A stretch of DNA of 64,000 nucleotides from Pseudoxanthomonas sp. PXM03 (GTDB lineage: Bacteria > Pseudomonadota > Gammaproteobacteria > Xanthomonadales > Xanthomonadaceae), in contig NZ_JACVAU010000001.1 in the NCBI RefSeq assembly GCF_014852005.1, positions 186,001 to 250,000 on the forward strand, given 5' to 3'. The notes below the pieces were generated by a model, which was not told where the DNA came from, did no database searches, and saw only the letters and a program-made list of their open reading frames with translations. The translations under genes and the position numbers were made by a program. Positions 1 through 8,670 of this stretch are shown one piece after another. Numbering within the stretch: position 1 is the stretch's first letter; the number at the start of each line of letters is the position of its first letter.

Positions 1-2623
1 GTTGGGTCATCAGTGCGCGTAGCGCCGCGGGTTTCACCGGCTTGGCGAGGAAGCCCCAGCCGCGCTCCAGCGCCAGCGCCCGCAGTGCCTCGTCGCGCTC
101 GGCGGTCACCAGGATCACCGGCGGCGCGCTGCCCCAGCGTTCGCACAGGCGCGCATACAGCGTCGGCCCCTCGGTGTCGCCCAGTCGCACGTCGAGCAGC
201 AGGAGATCGGGTGCCTGGTCCGGCACGGCCGCTGCCATCGCGTCGTCGGGACCGGACGCAAGGTCCACTTCGCACTCCCAGCGCAGCAGCAGCGCGCGTG
301 TGGCTTCGCAGACACGCGGGTCGTCGTCCACGCACCATACGCGGCGACCGCGCAACGGCGAGCCATCGTCGATGTCATCGAGCATCGGCAACGCTTGCGC
401 TGTCGTGGCATTGGCCACGCCGCGCGGCAGTTCCACCCAGAACACGCTGCCCCGCCCCAACTGCGACCGCAGGCCGATGCGGTGGCCGAGCACGCGGCCG
501 ATGCGTTCAACGATGGCCAGCCCGAGGCCGGCGCCGCGATCGTTCACCACCCCGTCGTTGAGGCGGCGGAACTCTTCGAAGATCTCCGCCTGCAGGCTTT
601 CCGGGATGCCGGGCCCCTGGTCGTGCACTTCGATACGCACCTGTCCGCCGCGCCGACGTACACCGAGCAGCACGCGCCCGCGCGGCGTGTAGCGGATCGC
701 GTTGGACAGGAAGTTCTGCAGGATGCGGCGCAGCAGGGCTTCATCGCTGCGCACGATGATGCTGGTCGGAATGCACGCAAGCGCCAGGCCGCGTTCGCCG
801 GCGACCATGCCGAACTCGCGCGCCAGCGTTTCCAGCAGCGGCGCCAGGGCGAAGTCGCGCACGCGCGCCGGCAGCGTGCCCGATTCCAGCCGGGCGATGT
901 CCAGCAGGCTGTTGAGGATGGCGTCCTGTGCGGTCAGTGCATTGTCCACGTGGTCGGCGATGCGGCGGGCTTCGTCGTCGTGCAGCCGCCCGCGCAGTGC
1001 CGACACGAACATGCGCGCGGCGTTCAGCGGTTGCAGCAGGTCGTGTACCGCCGAGGCGACGAAGCGCGTCTTGTAGCGGTTGGCGTTCTCCGCCGCCTGT
1101 GTGGCGGCGGCGAGCGCGCGCGTGCGTTCCTCGACGCGGCGTTCCAGCGCATCGGCCAGCGAGCGCAGTTCGCGGGCGGCATTCTTGTAGCTGGTGATGT
1201 CGGCGTAGCTGGTGACGAAGCCGCCGTCCGGCAACGGGTTGCCGCGGATCTCCAGCACCACGCCATCGTCCTTCTCGCTCTCGCGCATGTGCGGCTTGCC
1301 GCTGCGCAGATGGTCCAGCCGGCGCTGGATCGCCTCTTCAACCGGTCCGGGCCCGAGCAGGCCGCGGCGTGCGTTGTGGCGGAACACGTCTTCGATCGGG
1401 CGGCCGACATGGATCAGGTCGGGCGGGAAGCGGAACAGGTCCATGTAGCGGGAGTTCCATGCGACCAGCCGCAGGTCGGCATCGATGATGACCACGCCCT
1501 GTGGCAGGTGTTCCAGGCTGCGGCTGAGGCCGGCATCTGCCTGGCGCGCGGCTTCGACGATGCCGTCCTGCGCGGTGCGCAGTTCCTGCGCATGCTGCTG
1601 CAGCACGGCTTCCAGCTCGTCGCGGCTGCGCTGCTGCAGCAGCGCGGTGCGTCGGCGCTGCTGCATGAACAGCGCCAGGAACGCCAGCGCCAGCCAGCCT
1701 CCGCCAGCCGCGAGTGCAGCGGTGCGGCCTGCGGCGGTGATCGCCGAAGCATCGTGCAGCAGGTGCAGGTGCCAGCCTTCCTCCGGCAGCGCCATCGATT
1801 GCCACAGCACCGCACCGGCCAGCGCCGGGTCGGTGAACTGCACGCGCCGCGCGCCGGCATCCGTCGTGGACAGGTCCTGCGACTGCAGGGGCGTGAGCCT
1901 CTGCCGCGCATACTGGCGGGTGGCAGCCAGTTCGCGACGGTCGGCATCGCTCAGCGCGTTCAACGTGCGATAGCGCCATCCGTCGCGGCTGGCGAGGAAG
2001 ATCACGCCGTGCGCGTCGCTGACCAGCACGATGTCCGGCGTCTGCAGCCACTCCTGCTCCAGCGCGTCCAGTTCGATCTTGATCACGACCAGGCCAGCGA
2101 CGTTGCCGTCCGGGCCATTGATCGCCTGCGACAGGAAGTAACCCGGCTCGCCCGTGGTCAGTCCGATGCCGTAGAACTGGCCCCGCCCGGTGCGCAGTGC
2201 CTGCTTCACGTAGGGCCGGAAGCTGTAGTCCTCGCCCACGTTGCTGGTGGGCTCGCGCCAGTTGCTCGCGGCCACCGCGATGCCGCGACGGTCGATCAGC
2301 GTGAGCGTGGACGAACGGGTGACGCTGTTGGCGTCTTCCAGACGCTGGTTCAATGCGTTGCGGCGGACATCGTCCACCGGCCCGGCGAGCGCATCGCGAA
2401 GATCCGGATCCTGCGCCAGCACCTGCGGCAGCGTGCGGTAGCGATCGATGCGCTGCTGCAGTGCCTGCGCATGCAGGTCGAGCTGGCGGTCGAGCTGCGC
2501 GGTCTCCGCCCGCTGCGCGCGCGTGCCGGCCCAGTGGTAGGCCAGCGCCATTACCAGCAGCGCGCCGCCGAGGATCGACAGCAGTACCAGCAGGATCCGG
2601 CGGTGGCGGCGGGCGCGCAGCAT
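1..2623 (-). CDS. Hybrid sensor histidine kinase/response regulator with DctB-like sensor (3' end cut by window)
   Basis: Membrane sensor kinase; at least 874 residues are in the window and the C-terminus runs off the left edge. Order: TM helix (about 8-25), extracytoplasmic sensor, second TM (about 297-320), PAS (about 365-470), H-box near 525 with HDLLQPLN, ATPase domain with FLSNAIRY (about 640) and GAGLGLAIV (about 700), then a receiver domain (VDDDP near 762, phospho-acceptor in LLLDVRLGD near 810, Lys in AKPVKP). The sensor carries SNWREPTS, YSFRPYVKQAL and TTGEPGYFLSQ, as in the double-PDC domain of DctB. The H-box is the NahK/ErcS' kind, not the DctB kind. It is divergent from dctA across 133 bp, so sensing C4-dicarboxylates is the likely role (inference). 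The ATG at 2623 starts this frame. A cognate response regulator may lie beyond position 1. Confidence 0.88.
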   Translation of the reverse strand, partial: MLRARRHRRILLVLLSILGGALLVMALAYHWAGTRAQRAETAQLDRQLDLHAQALQQRIDRYRTLPQVLAQDPDLRDALAGPVDDVRRNALNQRLEDANSVTRSSTLTLIDRRGIAVAASNWREPTSNVGEDYSFRPYVKQALRTGRGQFYGIGLTTGEPGYFLSQAINGPDGNVAGLVVIKIELDALEQEWLQTPDIVLVSDAHGVIFLASRDGWRYRTLNALSDADRRELAATRQYARQRLTPLQSQDLSTTDAGARRVQFTDPALAGAVLWQSMALPEEGWHLHLLHDASAITAAGRTAALAAGGGWLALAFLALFMQQRRRTALLQQRSRDELEAVLQQHAQELRTAQDGIVEAARQADAGLSRSLEHLPQGVVIIDADLRLVAWNSRYMDLFRFPPDLIHVGRPIEDVFRHNARRGLLGPGPVEEAIQRRLDHLRSGKPHMRESEKDDGVVLEIRGNPLPDGGFVTSYADITSYKNAARELRSLADALERRVEERTRALAAATQAAENANRYKTRFVASAVHDLLQPLNAARMFVSALRGRLHDDEARRIADHVDNALTAQDAILNSLLDIARLESGTLPARVRDFALAPLLETLAREFGMVAGERGLALACIPTSIIVRSDEALLRRILQNFLSNAIRYTPRGRVLLGVRRRGGQVRIEVHDQGPGIPESLQAEIFEEFRRLNDGVVNDRGAGLGLAIVERIGRVLGHRIGLRSQLGRGSVFWVELPRGVANATTAQALPMLDDIDDGSPLRGRRVWCVDDDPRVCEATRALLLRWECEVDLASGPDDAMAAAVPDQAPDLLLLDVRLGDTEGPTLYARLCERWGSAPPVILVTAERDEALRALALERGWGFLAKPVKPAALRALMTQ

Positions 2624-2666
2624 GGGGCAAGTCTACGGGTGCGCCGCCGTCGGAGCGCGGGCTAGT

Positions 2667-2683
2667 ACCAATAGGTTATCGGT
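2667..2683. promoter_or_regulatory. Imperfect dyad in the kinase-dctA intergenic region
   Basis: ACCAATA-GGT-TATCGGT is a 7-bp inverted repeat with one mismatch, about 75 bp upstream of the dctA start and 44 bp upstream of the kinase start. It is the only clear dyad in the gap and could be the site for the response regulator that partners the kinase. The binding protein is not known from the sequence. Confidence 0.35.
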
Positions 2684-2756
2684 GCGGCGGCGATGCGGGG
2701 GTACAACATGCCGGCCACCGATCCGGGTGGCGTCGCCATCCGTTCGGAGTTGACCC

Positions 2757-4112
2757 ATGCACCTGGCCGATACGCCCTACACGCCGCCGCCGCGCCAGCC
2801 CCTGTACAGGCAGCTGTACTTCCAGGTGGTCGTGGCCATCGTGCTGGGCGCGCTGCTGGGGCACTTCGAGCCCGCGTTCGCCGAATCGATGAAGCCGCTG
2901 GGCGATGCCTTCATCAAGCTGGTGAAGATGATCATCGCGCCGGTGATCTTCCTGACCATCGTCACCGGCATCGCCGGCATGACCCAGCTGCGCACGGTGG
3001 GCCGTGTGTTCGCCAAGGCGATGGCGTACTTCCTGTTCTTCTCCACGCTGGCGCTGGTGATCGGCATGATCGTGGCGCACGTGGTGCAGCCCGGCGCCGG
3101 CATGAACATCAATCCGGCCGACCTGGACCAGTCCGCCGTGCAGGACTACGTGCAGAAATCGCACGAGCTGTCGCTGGTCGGCTTCTTGATGGACATCATC
3201 CCGAAGACGCTGGTCAGCCCGCTGGTCGGCGACAACATCCTGCAGGTGCTGTTCGTCGCCGTGCTGTTCGGCCTGTCGCTGGCGCTGGTCGGCGAGAAAG
3301 GCCGGCCGGTGCTGACCCTGCTGGAGGCGCTGACCACCCCGGTGTTCCGCCTGGTGCACATCCTGATGCGTGCGGCGCCGATCGGTGCGTTCGGTGCCAT
3401 CGCCTTCACCATCGGCAAGTACGGCGTCGGCATGCTGGTCAACCTGGCGTGGCTGGTCGGCTCGTTCTACCTGACCTCGCTGCTGTTCGTGATCGTCATC
3501 CTCGGCCTGGTGTCGTGGTGGTGCGGGTTCTCGATCTTCCGCCTGATCCGCTACCTGAAGGCGGAACTGCTGCTGGTGCTGGGTACGTCCTCGTCCGAAT
3601 CCGCACTGCCGTCGCTGATGGAGAAGATGGAGCGTGCCGGCGCGTCGAAGTCGGTGGTCGGGCTGGTCGTGCCGACGGGTTACTCGTTCAACCTGGACGG
3701 CACCAACATCTACATGACGCTGGCCGCACTGTTCATCGCGCAGGCCACCAACACCGAATTGAGCCTGGGCCATCAGATCATGCTGCTGCTGGTGGCGATG
3801 CTGAGCTCGAAGGGCGCCGCCGGTGTGACCGGTGCCGGCTTCATCACGCTGGCCGCCACGCTGGCGGTGGTGCCGGAAGTCCCGGTCGCCGGCATGGCGC
3901 TGATCCTCGGCATCGACCGCTTCATGAGCGAGTGCCGCTCGCTGACCAACTTCACCGGCAATGCCGTCGCCACGCTGGTGGTCGCGCGCTGGGAGAACGC
4001 GCTCGACCGCGACGCACTGGCGCGCGCGCTGGGCGGGCCATCCGCCCCGATTGCCGCCGCGCCGGATCCGGCCGCGGGTCCGGGCGATCCGACACGACTC
4101 ACGGCCGACTGA
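2757..4112 (+). CDS. dctA: C4-dicarboxylate:cation symporter DctA
   Basis: Inner-membrane importer for succinate, fumarate and malate (dicarboxylate/amino acid:cation symporter family). The 451 residues match the usual DctA length. Visible family motifs are the serine-rich [14 protein letters not shown] (about 277-290), [15 protein letters not shown] (about 311-325) and [18 protein letters not shown] near the C-terminus. Many hydrophobic helices begin at [16 protein letters not shown] (about 22). A GGAG lies 8 nt before the ATG. It is divergent from the hybrid kinase and 38 nt upstream of the TonB receptor on the same strand. Induction by C4-dicarboxylates through the neighbouring kinase is likely but inferred. 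Confidence 0.96.
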   Translation: MHLADTPYTPPPRQPLYRQLYFQVVVAIVLGALLGHFEPAFAESMKPLGDAFIKLVKMIIAPVIFLTIVTGIAGMTQLRTVGRVFAKAMAYFLFFSTLALVIGMIVAHVVQPGAGMNINPADLDQSAVQDYVQKSHELSLVGFLMDIIPKTLVSPLVGDNILQVLFVAVLFGLSLALVGEKGRPVLTLLEALTTPVFRLVHILMRAAPIGAFGAIAFTIGKYGVGMLVNLAWLVGSFYLTSLLFVIVILGLVSWWCGFSIFRLIRYLKAELLLVLGTSSSESALPSLMEKMERAGASKSVVGLVVPTGYSFNLDGTNIYMTLAALFIAQATNTELSLGHQIMLLLVAMLSSKGAAGVTGAGFITLAATLAVVPEVPVAGMALILGIDRFMSECRSLTNFTGNAVATLVVARWENALDRDALARALGGPSAPIAAAPDPAAGPGDPTRLTAD

Positions 4113-4150
4113 CGCCGGCCACACCACGTCTTCAGAGGAGGGACTGAAAG

Positions 4151-7100
4151 ATGCACGATTTCAACCGACGCTCCGCCCCGTTGCGGAGCAGTTTGACCCT
4201 GGCCCTGTTGGCCGTGATCCACGCGGCTGCGGCCCAGGAGGCGCCGTCGCAGGCGGCCGATCCGGCGCCGCAGGCAGCCGCTGCACCTGCAGTGGGCGAC
4301 GATGCGACCAACCTGGACAAGGTGGTCGTGGTGGGTTCGCACATCCAGGGCGCATCGACCACCGATGCGTTGCCGGTGATGGTGGTCGGCGCGGAACAGA
4401 TCGACGCCGCAGGCGCGATCTCCGGCGACGAACTGATGCGGACCATCCCGCAGATGGGCGACGTGCTGTTCGATACGTCCAACAATCCGCAGACAAGCAA
4501 CGCGGCGCGCGGCGACGTCAATTCGGTGAACCTGCGTTCGCTCGGCGTCGGCAACACGCTGGTGCTGCTCAACGGCCGCCGGCTGGTGCAGCACCCGACC
4601 AGCCAGGGCACGTCGGACACGGGCACCGTGCCCGTGCAGAGTTTCAATTCCAACGCGATCCCGGTGTCGGGCCTGGACCGCATGGAGATCCTGCTGGACG
4701 GCGCGGCCGCGATCTACGGTGCCGACGCGGTGGCGGGCGTGGTGAACACCGTACTGCAGACCGACTTCGACGGTGTCAGCGCCAGCACGCGCTATGGCAG
4801 TGCCGAAGGCACCGGCATGCACGAGTTCGAGGTCAACCTGTTCGCGGGCCACAACTACGACCGCGGCAACGTGTCGGCGTTCCTCAACTACACCGACCGC
4901 TCGGAACTGATGGCGGCCGACCAGGACTTCACCGAGACGGACGATCTACGCGGACTGTTCGCGGACTATCCGGACTTCGCCGGCCTGTCCTCGCTCGACG
5001 GCCGCTCCTCGCACACGCCGTGGGCGCGCCTGAGCGTCGGCCCGCGTGCGGTGATCCGCTCCAACGGGACGGCGGTGACGAATACCGCAGGCGCGTTCCG
5101 CATCCAGCCGTCGGACTTCGGCTGCGGCGTCAGCCTCGGCAATGACCTGTGCCTGTCCAGCGGCAACCACAACTTCAACACCACCAACCGCGAGATGCGC
5201 TACGACACGCGCCACGGCACCACGGTGCGGCCATCGGTGGAGCGCATCAACCTGTTCCTCACCGGGCATCACGAGCTCAGCGACAGCGTGGAGGCCTTCG
5301 GTGAAATCGGCTTCTACCACGCGGTCAGCGAAGCGACGCAGCCACCGGTGGTGAACCTCAACAGCCTCTGGATCCCCGCCAGCAACTACTGGAATCCCTT
5401 CGGCGCCGCCACGCTGCCCGATGGCACGCCGAATCCGAACCGCCTGCCCGGCCTGACCAACGTGCCCGCCGCCGGCCTGCCCGTGCAGATGAGCAACTAC
5501 CGCTACGTGGACACGGGCTTCCAGCGCGTGCGCGTGGAGAACTACCAGGCGCGCTTCCTCGCCGGCCTGCGCGGCGAGTGGAACGGCTGGAACTGGGAAA
5601 CCGCGCTGCTGTATTCCGAAGCCGAGGCCGAAGACCGGTCGCCCAACATCAACATGACGGCGCTGCAGCGGCAACTGGCGCTGTCCACGCCGGATGCCTA
5701 CAACCCGTTCAGTGGCGGCTGCGTGTCCACGCCGACCTACGGCGACTGTTCGCCGAGTTCGCAGGCGGCCGTCGACGGCATCGTGTTCGACCTGGTGCGC
5801 GAATCACGCACCACGCTGACCATGGCCGATTTCAAGATGAGCCGCGGCGACCTGTTCGCGTTGCCGGCCGGCAACGTCGGCATGGCCTTCGGTGCGGAGG
5901 CGCGCCGCGAGACGCAGCGCGACGACCGCGACGCCAACCTCGACGGCACCCATACCTTCACCGACATGGTGACCGGCGAGACCAACCCCAGCAACGTGGC
6001 AGCCGTCAGTCCGAACCCCGACACGCGCGGCTCGCGCAACGTGGGCTCGGCGTACGTCGAATTCGCGGTCCCGCTGGTGTCGGAGGACATGGGCATCCCG
6101 TTGGTGCACCGCCTGGACATGCAGCTGGCCGGCCGCTACGAGCACTACTCCGACTTCGGCTCCGTGGCCAAGCCCAAGGTCGCGCTGGCCTGGGACCTGG
6201 TGGAAGGCCTGCGCCTGCGCGGCTCGTATTCCGAGGGCTTCCGTGCGCCCAACCTGGAGCAGACCAACGCCACCCAGTACGCGCGCCTGGCCAGCGGCGT
6301 GGACCACATCCGCTGCGAAGCCGACCTGCGCGCCGGCCGCATCGCCTCGTTCAGTGCATGCGGGCAGAACACCGCCGGAGCGTCGCTGCTGGTGGCCGGC
6401 AACCCGGACCTGGAACCGGAGGAAAGCACCAACACCTCGTTCGGTGTGGTGTTCCAGCCCGCGTTCATTCCCGAGCGGTTCGGCAGCTTCACCTTCACCG
6501 TCGACCGCTGGAAGATCAAGCAGGAACAGATCGTCGGCTTGCTCGGCGCGCAGACCGCGCTGACGGTGGACTACCTGGCGCGCGTGGGCGGCGGCAGCAA
6601 CCCGCTGGTGGTGCGCGACGCGCCCACGCAGGAGGACATCGACTTCTTCGCCGGCACCGGCATCGATCCGGTCGGCCAGGTCATCGCCATCAACGACCGC
6701 TTCATCAACCTGCAGCCGCAGACCGCGGGCGGACTCGACTTCGGCGTGGACTGGTCATTGCGCCGCACGCGCTTCGGCTCGTTCTCGGTCAACCTCAACG
6801 CGACCCGCCTGTTGGAATTCACCCGCGATCCCGGCGACATCGTCAACGCGCTGTACGCGGCGCGTGCGGCCGGCACGATCGATCCGCTAACGCCGCTCCC
6901 GGATTCCACCCGGCTGATCGGGCAGAACGGCCGGCCGGAGTGGCGCGCGAGCGGTTCGCTGACGTGGAACAAGGTGGCATGGCGCGTGGGCTACTCGGCG
7001 CAGTACATGAGCTCGTTCGAACAACCGCAGCTGCTCGGCATCTCCGGCGATCCGTGGGTCGTCGAAGACCGGCTGACGCACAATCTCTACGGCCAATACC

Positions 7101-7243
7101 GGTTCATCGATGGCACGGCGGTGCGCCTGGGCGTGCGCGACCTGACCGACGAGGGTCCGGCGCTGGCCGACGGCGGCTACCGCGGTTCGCTGCACAATCC
7201 GTGGGGTCGCTACTGGTACGTCAATATCAGCCGTTCGTTCTGA
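4151..7243 (+). CDS. TonB-dependent outer-membrane receptor
   Basis: A 1030-residue outer-membrane gated channel with an N-terminal signal peptide (cleavage probably near AAAAQEA, about 28). The plug domain begins at LDKVVVVGSHIQ (about 56) and includes VNLRSLGVGNTLVLLNGRR and RMEILLDGAAAIYGADAVAGVVN. A long beta-barrel ends in the typical aromatic C-terminus VNISRSF. An AGAGGAGGGA ribosome site precedes the ATG. The substrate cannot be read from sequence. The short gap to dctA upstream and the 13-nt gap to a secreted hydrolase downstream suggest joint expression and uptake of something the hydrolase processes. Confidence 0.93.
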   Translation: MHDFNRRSAPLRSSLTLALLAVIHAAAAQEAPSQAADPAPQAAAAPAVGDDATNLDKVVVVGSHIQGASTTDALPVMVVGAEQIDAAGAISGDELMRTIPQMGDVLFDTSNNPQTSNAARGDVNSVNLRSLGVGNTLVLLNGRRLVQHPTSQGTSDTGTVPVQSFNSNAIPVSGLDRMEILLDGAAAIYGADAVAGVVNTVLQTDFDGVSASTRYGSAEGTGMHEFEVNLFAGHNYDRGNVSAFLNYTDRSELMAADQDFTETDDLRGLFADYPDFAGLSSLDGRSSHTPWARLSVGPRAVIRSNGTAVTNTAGAFRIQPSDFGCGVSLGNDLCLSSGNHNFNTTNREMRYDTRHGTTVRPSVERINLFLTGHHELSDSVEAFGEIGFYHAVSEATQPPVVNLNSLWIPASNYWNPFGAATLPDGTPNPNRLPGLTNVPAAGLPVQMSNYRYVDTGFQRVRVENYQARFLAGLRGEWNGWNWETALLYSEAEAEDRSPNINMTALQRQLALSTPDAYNPFSGGCVSTPTYGDCSPSSQAAVDGIVFDLVRESRTTLTMADFKMSRGDLFALPAGNVGMAFGAEARRETQRDDRDANLDGTHTFTDMVTGETNPSNVAAVSPNPDTRGSRNVGSAYVEFAVPLVSEDMGIPLVHRLDMQLAGRYEHYSDFGSVAKPKVALAWDLVEGLRLRGSYSEGFRAPNLEQTNATQYARLASGVDHIRCEADLRAGRIASFSACGQNTAGASLLVAGNPDLEPEESTNTSFGVVFQPAFIPERFGSFTFTVDRWKIKQEQIVGLLGAQTALTVDYLARVGGGSNPLVVRDAPTQEDIDFFAGTGIDPVGQVIAINDRFINLQPQTAGGLDFGVDWSLRRTRFGSFSVNLNATRLLEFTRDPGDIVNALYAARAAGTIDPLTPLPDSTRLIGQNGRPEWRASGSLTWNKVAWRVGYSAQYMSSFEQPQLLGISGDPWVVEDRLTHNLYGQYRFIDGTAVRLGVRDLTDEGPALADGGYRGSLHNPWGRYWYVNISRSF

Positions 7244-7256
7244 GGAAGCCGTTGCG

Positions 7257-8555
7257 ATGCACCTGAGCCGTCACTGGATCACCGCCGCGTTCGCCGTGCT
7301 GGCCGCCACCGCGCTGTCAGACGGCGTGGCGGCGGCCGATGCGGAAGCAGCGTTCGCGCCTGTCGCCTGTCCTGCCTCGGTCGGTCCGCAGGTCGACTGC
7401 CATGAGGCGCAGGATGCGCACGGGGCCTGGCTGCTCGTGGCGATGCCGCGCACCTGGAACCGGCGGCTGATCGTGCATGCGCACGGCGGTCCGCGGCTCG
7501 GCGCACCGGAAGCGGGGGATTCCGGCGAGGACCTGGATCGCTTCGCGGTGATGGTGCGCGCCGGCTACGCGTGGATCGGCAGCACCTACCGTCGCGGCGG
7601 CTATGGCGTGCGCATGGCGGCGGCCGACGTGGACGTCAGCCGCCGTGTGTTCCGGGCGCGCTGGGGCCGCCCGGAGCGCACCCTGCTGCATGGCCAGTCG
7701 TGGGGCGGCAACGTGGCGGCGAAGACGGCGGAGCTGTACGCGCTCGACATCAATGGTCGCGCCAACTACGACGGCGTGCTGGCCACCAACGGCATGCTGT
7801 TCGGCGGCACGCGCGGGTACGGCTTCCGCGCGGACCTGCGCGCGGTGTACCAGTACTACTGCCGCAACCATCCGGCACAGGACGAGCCACAGTATCCGCT
7901 GTGGCAGGGCCTGCCTGCGGATGCGCGCATGACCCGTGACGATCTGCGCGCACGCGTCAACGCCTGCACCGGTATCGATCTCGCCCCTGCGAAACGCTCG
8001 CCGGACCAGGCGGCACGGCTGCGCGACATCCTCGCGGTCACCGGCGTCGACGCGAAGCAACTCGTCTCCCACCTGGCGTGGGGCACGTTCCACTTCCAGG
8101 ACGTGGTGCAGAAGCGCCTCGGCGGACGCAATCCGTTCGACAACGCGAAGACGGTCTATCGCGGCTCGCACGACGACACGGCACTGAATGCCGGCATCGA
8201 GCGTTTCGCCGCCGATCCCGCCGCCGTCGCCGCATTGGCCTACGACGCCGACCTCTCCGGATTGATCGTGCTGCCCACCGTCACCGTGCACGCGCGCCAC
8301 GATCCCACGGTGTCCTACGAAGCAGAAGCCGCTTACGCGGCCACCGTGGAGTCGGCCGGTCGCGGCCATCTGCTCCTGCAGGCGCTCACGGACGAACACG
8401 ACCACAGCCGGCTGCAGGATGCGACGTATGCCACCGCATTGCAGGTGCTCGAGCGCTGGCTCGACAGCGGCGTGCGACCACCGGCCGATGCGTTCCGCGA
8501 GACCTGCGGCCGCCTGTCGCAGGCGCGCGACGGCTGCCGCTTCATCGCGCCCTGA
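7257..8555 (+). CDS. Secreted alpha/beta hydrolase
   Basis: A 432-residue protein with a signal peptide (hydrophobic ITAAFAVLAATAL, cleavage near VAAADA, about 25). It has an alpha/beta-hydrolase core: oxyanion region HAHGGPRLG, nucleophile elbow GQSWGG with Ser148, acid in HARHDP (Asp349) and His in DEHDHSRL (about 381-383). The triad looks complete. It starts 13 nt after the TonB receptor stop, so the two are probably one operon. A periplasmic esterase acting on the cargo of the receptor is the simplest reading. Substrate class is unknown; the sequence does not clearly fit lipase, peptidase or tannase signatures. A GC-rich hairpin (8597-8610) follows it. Confidence 0.8.
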   Translation: MHLSRHWITAAFAVLAATALSDGVAAADAEAAFAPVACPASVGPQVDCHEAQDAHGAWLLVAMPRTWNRRLIVHAHGGPRLGAPEAGDSGEDLDRFAVMVRAGYAWIGSTYRRGGYGVRMAAADVDVSRRVFRARWGRPERTLLHGQSWGGNVAAKTAELYALDINGRANYDGVLATNGMLFGGTRGYGFRADLRAVYQYYCRNHPAQDEPQYPLWQGLPADARMTRDDLRARVNACTGIDLAPAKRSPDQAARLRDILAVTGVDAKQLVSHLAWGTFHFQDVVQKRLGGRNPFDNAKTVYRGSHDDTALNAGIERFAADPAAVAALAYDADLSGLIVLPTVTVHARHDPTVSYEAEAAYAATVESAGRGHLLLQALTDEHDHSRLQDATYATALQVLERWLDSGVRPPADAFRETCGRLSQARDGCRFIAP

Positions 8556-8596
8556 GGCGCGCCTGCACGCGCCCCGCGTGACGCAGCGCCGCAATC

Positions 8597-8610
8597 GGCC
8601 GGGTCCGGCC
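8597..8610. terminator. GC-rich hairpin after the hydrolase gene
   Basis: GGCCGG-GT-CCGGCC, perfect 6-bp arms with a 2-nt loop, 42 nt after the hydrolase stop and without a T tract. It may act as a transcript end or pause signal; weak as a terminator. Confidence 0.3.
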
Positions 8611-8625
8611 ATCACGGGGAAGGGG

Positions 8626-8631
8626 TAGAAT
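8626..8631 (+). promoter_or_regulatory. Possible -10 box for maeB
   Basis: TAGAAT lies 40 nt upstream of the maeB ATG, in a gap that must hold a promoter if the hairpin just upstream ends the previous transcript. No good -35 box is visible. Confidence 0.3.
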
Positions 8632-8670
8632 TGCCGCTCCCCCGCCTTCACCACAGGCACCGTTTCCGCA

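Noticed and set aside
395-2665. 756-residue open frame on the plus strand
   Set aside because: It is the antisense shadow of the hybrid kinase, whose frame has clear PAS, H-box, ATPase and receiver motifs. Similar shadows lie opposite maeB (8542-11055), aceE (14622-17255), the GGDEF-EAL gene (41049-43946) and speA (57598-59466); all are His/Gln/Arg-rich with no domain.
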